DNA of 64,000 bases, from NCBI GenBank assembly GCA_003674045.1, contig PENC01000018.1:1-64000 (forward strand), written 5' to 3'. Positions 1 to 8,490 of this stretch are shown here, piece by piece (within the stretch, counting starts at the first letter, position 1; the number at the start of each line of letters is the position of its first letter). A program made the position numbers and the translations under genes. Under the pieces are notes generated by a model, which was given only the letters and a program-made list of their open reading frames with translations, was not told where the DNA came from and made no database searches. This DNA is from Streptomyces griseocarneus (GTDB taxonomy: Bacteria; Actinomycetota; Actinomycetes; Streptomycetales; Streptomycetaceae).

Positions 1-508
1 CGACGGCGCCACCACCGGCACCGGATCCCGCGCCACCCACGACGCATGCGCCACCGACACCACATTCACCACACGAAAAACCTCAACCAACCCCACACAC
101 ACCAACATCAACCCATCCACCCACCCCGCACCACCCAATGCACCGGCCACAACAACCACACCAACAACCCCAACCCAAACAACGGAGCCCCACCCACCAA
201 CCACCCCCACACCCCCACAACCGCCGAAACCCCACCCGATAACCCCCCACCGGCACCCCACCCAACTCCCCCGCCAACACACTGAACCGCCCATAGTCAT
301 AAGGCCGGTCCGACAGACTTCCCCTCGCCGCCTCCGCCGGCCCCCCTGCCCGACGAGCCCCGCCCTCCTCCCCCGCCCCACCGCCCGGGCCGCCCGGTCC
401 CGCCGCCGCCTCGCCCGCGGGCCCCGGCACCCCACCGCCCGCGACTCCGCACTCCGGCATCCGGGCACCACCCACGACAACCACCACCCACTCCCCGCCG
501 CCGATCAA
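1..508 (-). pseudogene. N-terminal part of a membrane glycosyltransferase-like gene, frame broken twice, runs off the left edge
   Basis: Read leftward, no single frame stays coding, but three frames join into one sensible protein. It has a Gly/Pro-rich start, then SDRPYDYGRFSVLAGEL, a hydrophobic stretch with two likely membrane helices (WLVGGAPLFGLGLLVWLL, then GLMLVCVGLVEVFRVVNVV), then ASWVARDPVPVV at the edge. That pattern resembles the N-terminus of large actinobacterial family 2 glycosyltransferases, where ARDPVPV leads into the catalytic domain; this is recalled similarity only. Restoring the frame needs one extra G in the run at 212-216 and one in the run at 124-127. Both breaks in homopolymers suggest either sequencing error or a decaying gene. 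The start is uncertain: a TTG at 508 or a GTG at 515 in another frame. Confidence 0.4.
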
Positions 509-759
509 CCTCCACGTTCAGCCCAAAAAACGTAACAACCCGTCATTCGTTTTATCCGACAACCAAACCCAACACACGCCACCGTTTCGCCCACATGGGT
601 CAACGCGCTCATATCAATGGACCACAGTTCGCAAGGTCCCACCCCGCGTCCGGGCGTTTCGGCTACCCGCGGGGGCTCTCATCTGCTGTATTTCTCGCCG
701 TATGCCGATCGCCCGCCGTCGGGCCCGGGCGGCGGCCGTCGAGAGAGGTCACACACCGC

Positions 760-1572
760 ATGAGCATCAACCGCACTCTCCACCACGCCGCGGCCGCCAC
801 CGCGCTGACCGCCGCCCTCGGCACCGCCTCCCTCCCCGGCGCCTTCGCCCAGGGCCCGCACCCTGCGCCGTCCGGCAAGGCCGCCGCCGCCCGGGCCCAG
901 CAGCGCGCGGACGGCGGCGGCTGGCGAGGGGACGGGCTGTCGCTCAGCGCCTCCGAGAACCGGAAGGTCGACGAGTTCCTCGCCCGCACGCGGGAGGCCG
1001 AGCAGGCGATCAGCCCCGAGATGCGGGCGGTCGCCGTGGCCGGCCACGCCACCCTGATCGGCTTCGACCAGCGGCTGAAGTCCGAGGACGCGCTCAAGCG
1101 CAGCGTCGCCTCGTCGCTCAGGTCGGGCCAGAACGTCGACGCCGCGCTCGCCAGGATCGGCGACTCCCTCAGCTACACGCTGGAATGGCCGGACGGCCGG
1201 TACACCAAGGGGGTCGGCGCCGCCTCCTCGATGCTGGCGAGCTGGGGCAACGACAATGTCAGATGGGCCAACGCGTGGGGCCGCGAGAACGGCGCCAAGG
1301 GAATCGGCTCGTCGTGGCGCGACCCGCAGTCCGGCCATGTCTTCGAGGTGCAGTTCCACACCCCGTCGAGCAAGTGGGCGCAGGACGTGACCCGCAAGCT
1401 GCGCGAGGAGCAGCGGCTCCGCGGCACGTCTGCGGAGCGGGCGAGGGAGCTCCAGGAACAGCAGGAAGCGATCTTCGCGTCGATCCCCGTCCCCGACGGC
1501 GCACCGACCCTCGGCGCCCCACCCGCACGCCGCCCGGTAACGGCCAGCCGTACGGTGCCGAGCGCCCCATAA
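760..1572 (+). CDS. Secreted RelA/SpoT-like protein, probable ATP nucleotide 3'-pyrophosphokinase
   Basis: This 270-residue protein has a signal peptide (about residues 1-30, cut near AFA-QG). The mature part carries fragments of the RelA/SpoT synthetase fold: RLKSEDALKRSV (near 107-118), RIGDSLSYTL followed by DGRYTKGV, and a C-terminal FEVQFHTPSSKWAQD, matching the EVQFHTP strand of pyrophosphokinases. Streptomyces are known to secrete an ATP nucleotide 3'-pyrophosphokinase that moves pyrophosphate from ATP to the 3' OH of purine nucleotides; size, export signal and motifs fit. ATG 760 is preferred because it begins the signal peptide and follows GAGAGAGG; the frame stays open further upstream but encodes nothing signal-like. 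It stands alone and ends in a dispersed repeat. Its physiological role outside the cell is not visible here. Confidence 0.7.
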   Translation: MSINRTLHHAAAATALTAALGTASLPGAFAQGPHPAPSGKAAAARAQQRADGGGWRGDGLSLSASENRKVDEFLARTREAEQAISPEMRAVAVAGHATLIGFDQRLKSEDALKRSVASSLRSGQNVDAALARIGDSLSYTLEWPDGRYTKGVGAASSMLASWGNDNVRWANAWGRENGAKGIGSSWRDPQSGHVFEVQFHTPSSKWAQDVTRKLREEQRLRGTSAERARELQEQQEAIFASIPVPDGAPTLGAPPARRPVTASRTVPSAP

Positions 1573-1614
1573 GGGGCGCGGGGAACTGCGCGACCAGCCC
1601 CCACCGGACTCGCA
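1572..1614 (+). repeat. Dispersed repeat, copy A
   Basis: Contains the core GGGGCGCGGGGAACTGCGCG followed by ACCAGCC and a CGCAG tail. The same core appears near 8420 (inverted), 13566 and 19136. It begins at the stop codon of the preceding gene. Confidence 0.75.
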
Positions 1615-1848
1615 GACAAACCGCAAAACAAGCGCGGCCCGCAGACAAGCACCGCACATACACGGCCGAACCCAGCGGAGCGCGCCGCTCGGAGCAATTT
1701 TCCGGCAGGTCCGGAATCGAGCCCGTGTCCGCTTCGGCTCCCGGCGCCGCCTGCCTCACCGTGGACTACGGCACGGGCGCGCTCCGCCCGGCCGCCCCCT
1801 TCGGCCCCGTACCCACGGCCGTGCCGTCCGACAACGCAGGAGACATCG

Positions 1849-2178
1849 ATGATCTTCATCGTCGTGAAGATGAACGTACGCCCCGAGTACCGGGACAAGT
1901 GGCTCGACCTCGTCGGTGATTTCACCCGGGCGACGCGCGAGGAGCCGGGCAACCTCTTCTTCGAGTGGTCCAAGAGCGTCGACAACCCGAACCAGTTCGT
2001 GCTGGTCGAGGGCTTCGCCTCCCGTGAGGCCGGGGACGCGCACGTCAATTCCGCGCACTTCAAGGAAGCCATGGACAACATGGCCGAGGCCATCGCGACC
2101 ACCCCGCAGATCGTCAGCACCGAGGCGCCGGGCAACGGCTGGTCGGCCATGGCGGAGCTCACCCCCCGCCACGTCTGA
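1849..2178 (+). CDS. Antibiotic biosynthesis monooxygenase (ABM) family protein, putative quinol monooxygenase
   Basis: A 109-residue, single-domain dimeric alpha/beta barrel protein of the ABM/YgiN type. It opens with MIFIVVKMNVRPEYRDKW and contains EEPGNLFFEWSKS and the typical QFVLVEGFAS...HVNSAHFKEAM block. Cofactor-free members oxidise quinols or polyketides, while others act as stress proteins; no substrate can be assigned from sequence. GCAGGAGA sits six bases before ATG 1849. It is monocistronic: the upstream 276 bp hold a dispersed repeat and no gene, and a strong terminator follows the stop. Confidence 0.85.
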   Translation: MIFIVVKMNVRPEYRDKWLDLVGDFTRATREEPGNLFFEWSKSVDNPNQFVLVEGFASREAGDAHVNSAHFKEAMDNMAEAIATTPQIVSTEAPGNGWSAMAELTPRHV

Positions 2179-2194
2179 CCCAAGGCGCCCACCG

Positions 2195-2240
2195 GAAAGC
2201 CGGTCGGCGGCGATTCCCGTGTCGCCGCCGACCGGCTTTC
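2195..2240. terminator. Rho-independent-type hairpin after the ABM gene
   Basis: A 19-bp perfect stem (GAAAGCCGGTCGGCGGCGA and its complement at 2222-2240) encloses an 8-base loop and lies just past the ABM stop codon. There is no U-tract, as is common in Streptomyces. Confidence 0.8.
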
Positions 2241-2356
2241 GGGCATCCGGCCCCTCCCCGTGCGTACCGGCCTTGCGGATTCCGCCCCCGAAATCTCCTT
2301 GACGGCCTCTCCGGCACTCGTGAACGGTGTGCTGATCCGACATGAGAGGACGGCAC

Positions 2357-2926
2357 GTGGGCGAGAACAAGGAACGCATGCTGGCCGGTGACTGGTACTT
2401 GCCGGCCGACGACGAACTGCGCGCGGCTTCCCTGCGCCGGGAGGAGCTGTGCGCGGCCTACAACGCGGGGGCCCTTCCCCCGGAGGAGCGCCGCACGCTC
2501 CTTGAACAGCTGCTCGGGTCGGTCGGGCACGGGGTCCGTATCCGGGCACCGTTCCACTGCGACTTCGGCTCCCACATCAGCATCGGCACGGGCACATTCG
2601 TCAATTTCGGCGCGGTGTTCCTCGACGCCGCCCCGATCACCATCGGCGAGGACGTGCAGATCGGTCCGAACGTCCAGCTCCTGACACCGCTCCACGAAAT
2701 GGAGGCGGCGCGGCGACGGGAGGGATGGGAGAAGGCGCTGCCCGTCACGATCGGGGACAACGTCTGGCTGGGCGGCGGGGTCATCGTCTGCCCCGGGGTG
2801 AGCATCGGCGCCGACACGGTGGTCGGCGCGGGGTCCGTCGTCACCCGGGATCTGCCGTCCGGCGTGCTGGCCGTCGGAAATCCGGCCCGTGTCGTACGGA
2901 AGCTCGACGGAGAACGTTCCGGGTGA
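2357..2926 (+). CDS. maa: Sugar O-acetyltransferase (maltose/galactoside acetyltransferase family)
   Basis: A 189-residue protein. The N-terminal maltose acetyltransferase domain (MGENKERMLAGDWYLPADDEL) precedes a left-handed beta helix of hexapeptide repeats (GSHISIGTGTFVNFGAVFLD, ITIGEDVQIGPNVQLLTP, VTIGDNVWLGGGVIVCPGVSIGADTVVGAGSVV). The usual catalytic His lies in TPLHEM. It transfers acetyl from acetyl-CoA to a sugar hydroxyl, plausibly in detoxification of excess sugar. GTG 2357 is chosen because GAGAGG lies 7 bases before it and because family members start this way; an in-frame ATG at 2342 has no ribosome binding site. Confidence 0.88.
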   Translation: MGENKERMLAGDWYLPADDELRAASLRREELCAAYNAGALPPEERRTLLEQLLGSVGHGVRIRAPFHCDFGSHISIGTGTFVNFGAVFLDAAPITIGEDVQIGPNVQLLTPLHEMEAARRREGWEKALPVTIGDNVWLGGGVIVCPGVSIGADTVVGAGSVVTRDLPSGVLAVGNPARVVRKLDGERSG

Positions 2927-3097
2927 GCAAGGGACCGGGACGAACTGGCCAGGAATCGCTGACGGACCCGCGCATTCCTCGCGACGCGCATTGACAGCCG
3001 CGCTGCCCGCCAGGAATGTGAAGCAGCCGTAAAGGCGGTGGACTTCATTGAGGATTCATGGAGTCGCACCGCCTTTCTCGATTCCGCGGAGGAACCC

Positions 3098-3601
3098 GTG
3101 AAAAGACGCTCGTGGTTCACTGCACTGACACTCACCGTCGTCCCCCTGGCCGTGTTCACGGCCGGGCCCGCGTCGTACGCCGCCGCTCCGGCGCACAGCG
3201 CCACCGCCGGGCAGCGGGCGGACGCGTCGCTCTCGGCAAGACACCCGGAGCTCGACGGCCGACGCGTCAAGGGCCTGAACGAGGACGCCATCTACTTGAT
3301 CATCGACGGCACACGGCACTGGATCCCCAACCCGGCCACGTACAACAACCTGTTCCGCGGCTGGGACGGCATCCTGACCGTCGTCGACACCGGCAGTATC
3401 GACAACGGCGGGCAGCTCTCGGACGGCGCGTTCCTCGGCAAAGCACCCGATGCGCCCCAGGTCTATCTGATCAGCAATGGCCACAAGCGGTGGATCACCA
3501 GCCCCGCCGCGATGGACAAGTACGACTTCGCCTGGAACAAGATCGCCAGTGTATCGTCGGTCGCACTCGCGGCCATCCCCAATGGGGCGTCGATCTCCTG
3601 A
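3098..3601 (+). CDS. Small secreted protein with two W-centred repeats, function unknown
   Basis: A 167-residue product with a clear signal peptide (MKRRSWFTALTLTVVPLAVFTAG, cut near SYA-AAP). The mature part holds two similar units, AIYLIIDGTRHWIPNPATYNNLF and QVYLISNGHKRWITSPAAMDKYDF, each a beta hairpin with a conserved W followed by P and a small helix. Similar units occur in extracellular actinobacterial proteins of unknown role, sometimes attached to hydrolases. GTG 3098 is chosen because GGAGG lies 6-7 bases upstream; the longer open frame from 3038 would bury the signal peptide. No enzyme motif is seen. Confidence 0.7.
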   Translation: MKRRSWFTALTLTVVPLAVFTAGPASYAAAPAHSATAGQRADASLSARHPELDGRRVKGLNEDAIYLIIDGTRHWIPNPATYNNLFRGWDGILTVVDTGSIDNGGQLSDGAFLGKAPDAPQVYLISNGHKRWITSPAAMDKYDFAWNKIASVSSVALAAIPNGASIS

Positions 3602-3756
3602 CCGCTCGGCACACCGGGGTCCGCCCGCTCCCGGGCGGACTTTCCGGGGCTTTCCAGGCAGGTCCTGCGGGCAGAACTTCCGGACACCCGTGGGCGATTC
3701 CGGCCGGGACGGCACATGGCCGCAACCGCCCGACGACCTTCGCTGTCATACTTATC

Positions 3757-4473
3757 ATGAGTGCAGAAGCGAAGAAGAGAGCAACCGGAACGGCCCTCGC
3801 ACGCCGGCTGGGAGTACTTCTCGGCACGGCGGGCCTGGCGGCCCCGCTGACGCTCGCGGTCGGCGGCACCGCGCACGCGACCGCCCCGGCGTGCACGACA
3901 CGGACGGGCCCGCACCAGAAGGACGTCGAGAAGTTCCTGGGCAGACCGGCCGACGGCCGCCAGTCCCCGGAGGACTGCCGCGCGATCCAGAACTACCAGA
4001 GGCAGCACGGCATCCGGCCCGACATCGGCTACGCGGGCCCGGTGACGTGGGCCTCCATGCAGGAGGACATCACCCGCCGCGACCCCAACGCGGCCGGGAA
4101 GTGCCCTGTGGACGAGGGGCGGGTCGCCTGCGTCGACCTCACCCGCCAGATCAGCTGGGTGCAGGACGGCAGGACCGTCCGGTTCGGCCCGGTGCCGGTG
4201 CGCACCGGGCGGGACGGCTACGGGACCCGGACGGGCTCCAAAAAGGTCTACTGGCGCTCGGCCGACCACTGGTCGACCCTCTACAACGTCCGTATGCCAT
4301 ATGCCCAGTTCTTCGACGGCGGGCAGGCGTTCCATGCCATCGAGGGCAGCGTCTACTCCCCTCCCGGTTCGCACGGCTGCGTCAACATGCGCGCGTCGGA
4401 CGCGAAGACGTACTGGTCCATGCTCCACGACGGCGACAACGTCTTCGTCTACGGCCGGAAGCCCGGCACCTGA
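3757..4473 (+). CDS. Secreted L,D-transpeptidase (YkuD domain) with peptidoglycan-binding region
   Basis: The product is 238 residues. A signal peptide ends near residue 38 (GGTAHA-TAP). A peptidoglycan-binding-like segment at about 49-98 (HQKDVEKFLG, CRAIQNYQRQHGIRPD) precedes a YkuD catalytic domain whose SPPGSHGCVNM motif (near 202-212) supplies the catalytic Cys and His. Such enzymes make 3-3 cross-links in peptidoglycan or anchor proteins to it, outside the membrane. ATG 3757 is the only start that gives a signal peptide, but the ribosome binding site is weak (CATACTTATC precedes it), so a leaderless or poorly translated message is possible. Confidence 0.88.
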   Translation: MSAEAKKRATGTALARRLGVLLGTAGLAAPLTLAVGGTAHATAPACTTRTGPHQKDVEKFLGRPADGRQSPEDCRAIQNYQRQHGIRPDIGYAGPVTWASMQEDITRRDPNAAGKCPVDEGRVACVDLTRQISWVQDGRTVRFGPVPVRTGRDGYGTRTGSKKVYWRSADHWSTLYNVRMPYAQFFDGGQAFHAIEGSVYSPPGSHGCVNMRASDAKTYWSMLHDGDNVFVYGRKPGT

Positions 4474-4672
4474 ACCAAGGGGGCGGCGGGCGCGACGCGC
4501 CCGGCCGTCTCTGGCGAATCGATCCTGCGAACACCCTTACGAGTGAAGTGAGTTCATTCCCCCTTCTCGCCGACCGGGTCGCTCGGATAGAACTCGGAGG
4601 GACGGGCGCCACGCCTCGGCTCACGGCGCCACGTCTTCGCTCGGCGTCTTCACTCAACGGGGGTAGTACAGA

Positions 4673-5194
4673 ATGGCGACGCATGCTCCGGGGCCCGCAC
4701 GGGAACCCGCCTCATCGCACCCCGAGTTCCAGGGGTTCGTCGATCTCTCCGTCCGTCTGACGGGCTTCGACGCCTACGATCTGCACGCGACCGGCATGGT
4801 CCGGCTCTATCACGACACCGTGCTCGACCAGCTCGGCCGGGAGGCGGTCGGCCGCTTCCTCGCGGCCGTGGAAGCGGCCGGGGGCGACCCGGACCGGCTG
4901 GCCGACGAGGAAGCGCGCGACATCGCCCGCGCCATCACCCACCTGTGGTATCTGGGGGTCTGGCCGCAGCTCTCCCGCGCGGTGCACACCGCGCTCGGCC
5001 GGGAGCGGGCGAACGCCGCATTCACCGCCTCCCCCGAGGCGTACACGGAGGGGCTGGTGTGGCGGACCTTCCACGGCCACCCCGCGGGTGCCAAACCACC
5101 TGGCTTCGGCACCTGGGCGGCGCCTCCTCCCGGTGCCGGAGCGCCGGCGCTCTCGTCCCCGCTCTCCGGCACGGCGGACGGAGGCTCCTCATGA
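4673..5194 (+). CDS. Small subunit-like protein of a GMC oxidoreductase operon
   Basis: A 173-residue soluble protein without a signal peptide. The part FVDLSVRLTGFDAYDLHATGMVRLYHDTVLDQLG and the later ITHLWYLGVWPQLSRAV resemble small subunits associated with sugar or alcohol dehydrogenases (gluconate 2-dehydrogenase subunit 3 / sorbitol dehydrogenase-like family); this is inferred from motif and context. GGGGG lies 9 bases before ATG 4673. The TGA stop overlaps the ATG of the next gene (ATGA), so the two are translationally coupled and probably form a complex. It begins after a 199-bp noncoding gap that should hold the operon promoter. Confidence 0.6.
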   Translation: MATHAPGPAREPASSHPEFQGFVDLSVRLTGFDAYDLHATGMVRLYHDTVLDQLGREAVGRFLAAVEAAGGDPDRLADEEARDIARAITHLWYLGVWPQLSRAVHTALGRERANAAFTASPEAYTEGLVWRTFHGHPAGAKPPGFGTWAAPPPGAGAPALSSPLSGTADGGSS

Positions 5195-7209
5195 GCACCG
5201 CACCGCGCCCGGCCGGGCACTGCCGGTACGACGTGATCGTGGTCGGCGCCGGGCTGGCGGGCACGCTCGTCGCCAAGGAGCTCGGCGACGAGGGATGGCG
5301 CGTCCTCGTCCTGGAGGCGGGCACCGACACCCTCAGCACCTGGCCCGGCCACCTCGACGCCCTCGACACGTACTACACGGCCACGGCCAAGGTGCCCAAC
5401 TCCCCCTATCGGCCCAATCCCGACGCGCCCTCGCCCGATCTCCTCGACCTCGAAGGACTGCCCGACGGCGGCTACCGCACGCACGGCTACCTCCTGCAGA
5501 ACGGTCCCCTGCCCTACGGCACCGACTATCTACGGTCCAACGGGGGCACCACGCTGCACTGGCTCGGCCTCACCCCGCGCATGCTGCCGGAGGACTTCGC
5601 GGTCCGCAGCACCTTCGGCTACGGCAAGGACTGGCCGATCTCCTATGCCGACCTGGAGGCCCACTACCGGGCGGCCGAGCGGGAACTGGGCGTCGCGGGC
5701 GACACCGCCGAGCAGGCCGAGGCGCTCGGCCTGCCCTTCCCCGCGGGGTACGTCTACCCGATGCGGGAGATCCCCCGCAGCCATCTGGACCATGTCGTCG
5801 CCGCGGCCGTCGACGGCGTCCGCGTGAAGGACTCCGCGGGCGCCCCGGACACGACACTCCGCGTGGTCACCACCCCGCACGCCCGCAACAGCACGCCGAA
5901 CCCGCACTACGACGAGGGCCGGGGCTACCGGCCGGTCGGCGCGGTGGGCCTGCCCGACTACGGCGAGCGGTGCGTGGGCAACGCCTCCTGCGTGCCGATC
6001 TGTCCCGTCCAGGCCAAGTACACCCCGCTCAAGACCCAGGCCCGCTGGGACCACCGGGTCACCCTCGTCACCCACGCCGTCGTCAGCCGTGTCCTGACCC
6101 ACGACGACGGCCGCGCCCTCGGCGTCGAATACCTCGCTTACGACGATCCCGCGGCAGCGGCGCACACCGTCCGCACCGCCGAGGCCGACATCGTGGTCCT
6201 CGCGGCGCACGCCGTCGAGAACGCCAAGCTGCTCCTGCTCTCCGGCCTCGCCGGGCGCAGCGGCCAGGTCGGGCGCAACCTCATGGATCACCCGGTGCTG
6301 CTCACCTGGGGGCTGCTGCCCGGCCCCACCGGCCCCTTCCGCGGCCCCGCCTCGACCTCCGGCCTGGAGGGATTCCGTACCGGCCCCGCCCGGCGGAACC
6401 GCGCTCCCTTCCGCGTCGAGATCAGCAACTGGGGCTGGAACTGGCCGACGGGCGCCCCGAGCAGTGATGTCGCCCGGCTGCTCGGCATCACCGGCGACTC
6501 CGGTCAGCCGCGGGGGAAGCCCCTGTTCGGGCGCGAACTGCGCACCGCCCTGGGGGACGGGATCGGCCGCCAGTTCTCCCTCCAGTTCGCGCTGGAGCAG
6601 GGCGCCGAGAGCCGCAACCGGGTCACCCTCGACCCCAGCCGCCGCGACCGGCTCGGCATCCCCCAGCCACTCCTCACGTACGACCTGTCCGACCATGTGA
6701 AGCGCGGCATGGTCGCCGCGAAGGCCGTCTCCGACCGGATCTTCGGGCTGCTCGGCGCGGAGGACCGCACGGCCTACGGCCCCGGCCCCTTCTCCCCCGG
6801 ATACTTCCGTTTCGAGGGCGGCGACTGGGTCTTCCACGGAGCGGGGCACGGAGCGGGCACCCACGTCATGGGGGACTCGCGCGACACCTCCGTGGTCGAT
6901 CCGTGGCAGCGCTGCTGGGACCACCCCAACCTCTATGCGGTCGGCTGCGGCAGCATGCCGTCGGTGGGCACGTCCAACCCGTCCCTGACCCTGGCGGCCC
7001 TCGCCCTGCGCAGCAGCGAGCAGATCCACCGCGATCTCACCGCGCTCCACCGGCCGGTGCGCGTACGGCCCGCCCACGCGCCCGTCACCGCGGTCCCCGG
7101 GCCCACCGGGCCCCTGGGCTCTTCTCCACCGGATACGTCCCCGCCGACCCCGGCCGGCGGTTCCGGAGCGGGCGCCGTCCCGTCCCCCGCCACCCCTCGG
7201 ACGAGCTAG
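5191..7209 (+). CDS. GMC family FAD-dependent oxidoreductase
   Basis: A 672-residue flavoenzyme. The N-terminal Rossmann motif VIVVGAGLAGTLVAKEL (near 12-28) and VLVLEAG bind FAD. SNGGTTLHWLG and the C-terminal GTHVMGDSRDTSVVDP...NLYAVGCGSMPSVGTSNPSLT are GMC signatures, the latter with the active-site N/H region. CVGNASCVPICPVQAKY is a Cys cluster typical of the gluconate/fructose dehydrogenase branch. It probably oxidises a sugar or polyol. The last ~60 residues are Pro/Gly-rich and disordered. No signal peptide is seen. It overlaps the upstream small-subunit gene by 4 bases and is followed 13 bases later by a ferritin-like gene, so the three are one operon. The substrate is unknown. Confidence 0.88.
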   Translation: MSTAPRPAGHCRYDVIVVGAGLAGTLVAKELGDEGWRVLVLEAGTDTLSTWPGHLDALDTYYTATAKVPNSPYRPNPDAPSPDLLDLEGLPDGGYRTHGYLLQNGPLPYGTDYLRSNGGTTLHWLGLTPRMLPEDFAVRSTFGYGKDWPISYADLEAHYRAAERELGVAGDTAEQAEALGLPFPAGYVYPMREIPRSHLDHVVAAAVDGVRVKDSAGAPDTTLRVVTTPHARNSTPNPHYDEGRGYRPVGAVGLPDYGERCVGNASCVPICPVQAKYTPLKTQARWDHRVTLVTHAVVSRVLTHDDGRALGVEYLAYDDPAAAAHTVRTAEADIVVLAAHAVENAKLLLLSGLAGRSGQVGRNLMDHPVLLTWGLLPGPTGPFRGPASTSGLEGFRTGPARRNRAPFRVEISNWGWNWPTGAPSSDVARLLGITGDSGQPRGKPLFGRELRTALGDGIGRQFSLQFALEQGAESRNRVTLDPSRRDRLGIPQPLLTYDLSDHVKRGMVAAKAVSDRIFGLLGAEDRTAYGPGPFSPGYFRFEGGDWVFHGAGHGAGTHVMGDSRDTSVVDPWQRCWDHPNLYAVGCGSMPSVGTSNPSLTLAALALRSSEQIHRDLTALHRPVRVRPAHAPVTAVPGPTGPLGSSPPDTSPPTPAGGSGAGAVPSPATPRTS

Positions 7210-7222
7210 GAGGACGACGGCC

Positions 7223-8371
7223 ATGGCAACCGTTCACCCTTCCGTCGCGCACGACGGTCACCCCGACGACACCGACCTCCCGGAGCAGCTCGCGCTGGTC
7301 GAGGAGCCTCCGTTCCGCGTCCCGCGCGACCGCGCCGACCTGCATGTCTTCCTCCAGGCCGCGCTGACGCTGGAGCACCTCACCATCCCGCCCTACCTCA
7401 CGGCGATGTACACCCTGCGCCCCGGCACCAATCGCCCCGCCTTCTACGAGATCCGGGCCGTCGTGCTGGAGGAGATGCTCCACATGGCGCTGGTCGCCAA
7501 CGTCCTCAACGCCGTCGGCGGCAGCCCGCTGGTGGCACACTCCCGCTTCGTCACGGGCTATCCCGTACGGCTGCCGTACAGCAAGGAGCGCTTCCCCGTC
7601 GCCCTGCGGCACTTCGGCGAAAAGGCCCTGGAGACCTTCCTGCGCATCGAGCGCCCGGAGTACGTGGCCGAGCCGCCCGGCCATCCCTCGGTCGCGGACG
7701 ACGAAGGGTGGACCTCGATCGGCCAGTTCTACCGGACGATCGGCACGGGCCTGGTCCGGCTGACGGAGGAGCTCGGCGAGGAGGAGCTCTTCCGCGGCGA
7801 CCCGCGCCGCCAGCTCGGCCCGGAGCACTTCTACAACTCGGGCGGCGAGCTCTTCCCCGTCACCGGCCTGGCCTCCGCCCTCGAAGCGCTGCGCGTCATC
7901 ACCGAGCAGGGCGAGGGCGTGGACCGCACCGTCTTCGACTCGGACGACCGCCTCTTCGGCGAGGCCCGGGAGCCCGCGCACTACTTCCGCTTCGACGAGC
8001 TCCGCCGGGAGCGAGCCTACGGGCCGTACGACACACCTGCGTCAGGACCGACGGGCCCTGCCGTCGAGGTCGACTGGGAAGCCGTCGACCGCATCGACCC
8101 CGCCGCCAAAGCGGCCCACTTCCCTGAAGGCAGCGCGGTACGGCACGCCGCCGATTGCTTCAACGAGGCGTACGCCGGACTTCTGTGCCTCCTGGAGCGG
8201 GCCTTCACGGGGGAGCCGGAGAGGCTGGGGCAAACGGTACCGATGATGGCGGAGCTGCGGCGGCTGGCGGAGGGCCTGTACCGGAACCCGCACCCCGACC
8301 CGGCGAAACGGAGCCGGGGGCTCCATGCCAGCGCGACGTATGAGCCGTTGTTCACCAGGGTCGGTCCCTGA
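7223..8371 (+). CDS. Ferritin-like domain protein (iminophenyl-pyruvate dimer synthase/VioB-type domain)
   Basis: A 382-residue protein. Its N-terminal ~250 residues match the ferritin-like domain found in VioB-type proteins: LHVFLQAALTLEHLTIPPYLTAMYTL and EIRAVVLEEMLHMALVANVLNAVGG supply the E...ExxH metal ligands of a four-helix bundle, and HFYNSGGELFPVTGLASALEAL follows. Such domains bind iron and catalyse oxidative coupling in natural-product pathways, or occur alone next to oxidoreductases. AGGAGG lies 8 bases before ATG 7223. Its tight spacing after the GMC gene suggests the two act on the same substrate or that this protein handles peroxide or iron. The exact reaction is unknown. Confidence 0.8.
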   Translation: MATVHPSVAHDGHPDDTDLPEQLALVEEPPFRVPRDRADLHVFLQAALTLEHLTIPPYLTAMYTLRPGTNRPAFYEIRAVVLEEMLHMALVANVLNAVGGSPLVAHSRFVTGYPVRLPYSKERFPVALRHFGEKALETFLRIERPEYVAEPPGHPSVADDEGWTSIGQFYRTIGTGLVRLTEELGEEELFRGDPRRQLGPEHFYNSGGELFPVTGLASALEALRVITEQGEGVDRTVFDSDDRLFGEAREPAHYFRFDELRRERAYGPYDTPASGPTGPAVEVDWEAVDRIDPAAKAAHFPEGSAVRHAADCFNEAYAGLLCLLERAFTGEPERLGQTVPMMAELRRLAEGLYRNPHPDPAKRSRGLHASATYEPLFTRVGP

Positions 8372-8386
8372 CCGGGGCTTCGCGTT

Positions 8387-8442
8387 GCGGCTGCGGGTCC
8401 GGTGGGGGCTTGTCGCGCAGTTCCCCGCGCCCCTGACGGGGC
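8387..8442 (-). repeat. Dispersed repeat, copy B (inverted)
   Basis: The reverse complement carries the core GGGGCGCGGGGAACTGCGCG followed by ACAAGCC and CGCAGCCGC. It lies between the convergent ferritin-like and M48 genes. A GC-rich hairpin (GGGGGGCGCAGCCCCC, near 8470-8486) sits beside it and probably terminates both genes. Confidence 0.75.
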
Positions 8443-8490
8443 GCAGCCCAATGCGTCACTTTCCGGTTGGGGGGCGCAGCCCCCAGCTGC

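Noticed and set aside
46..285. 79-residue His/Pro/Thr-rich rightward frame
   Set aside because: Composition is an artefact of the complementary GTG/GGG-rich coding strand.
5530..7224. 564-codon leftward frame opposite the GMC gene
   Set aside because: Antisense shadow with low-complexity Gly/Asp/Val composition; the plus-strand gene has clear FAD motifs.
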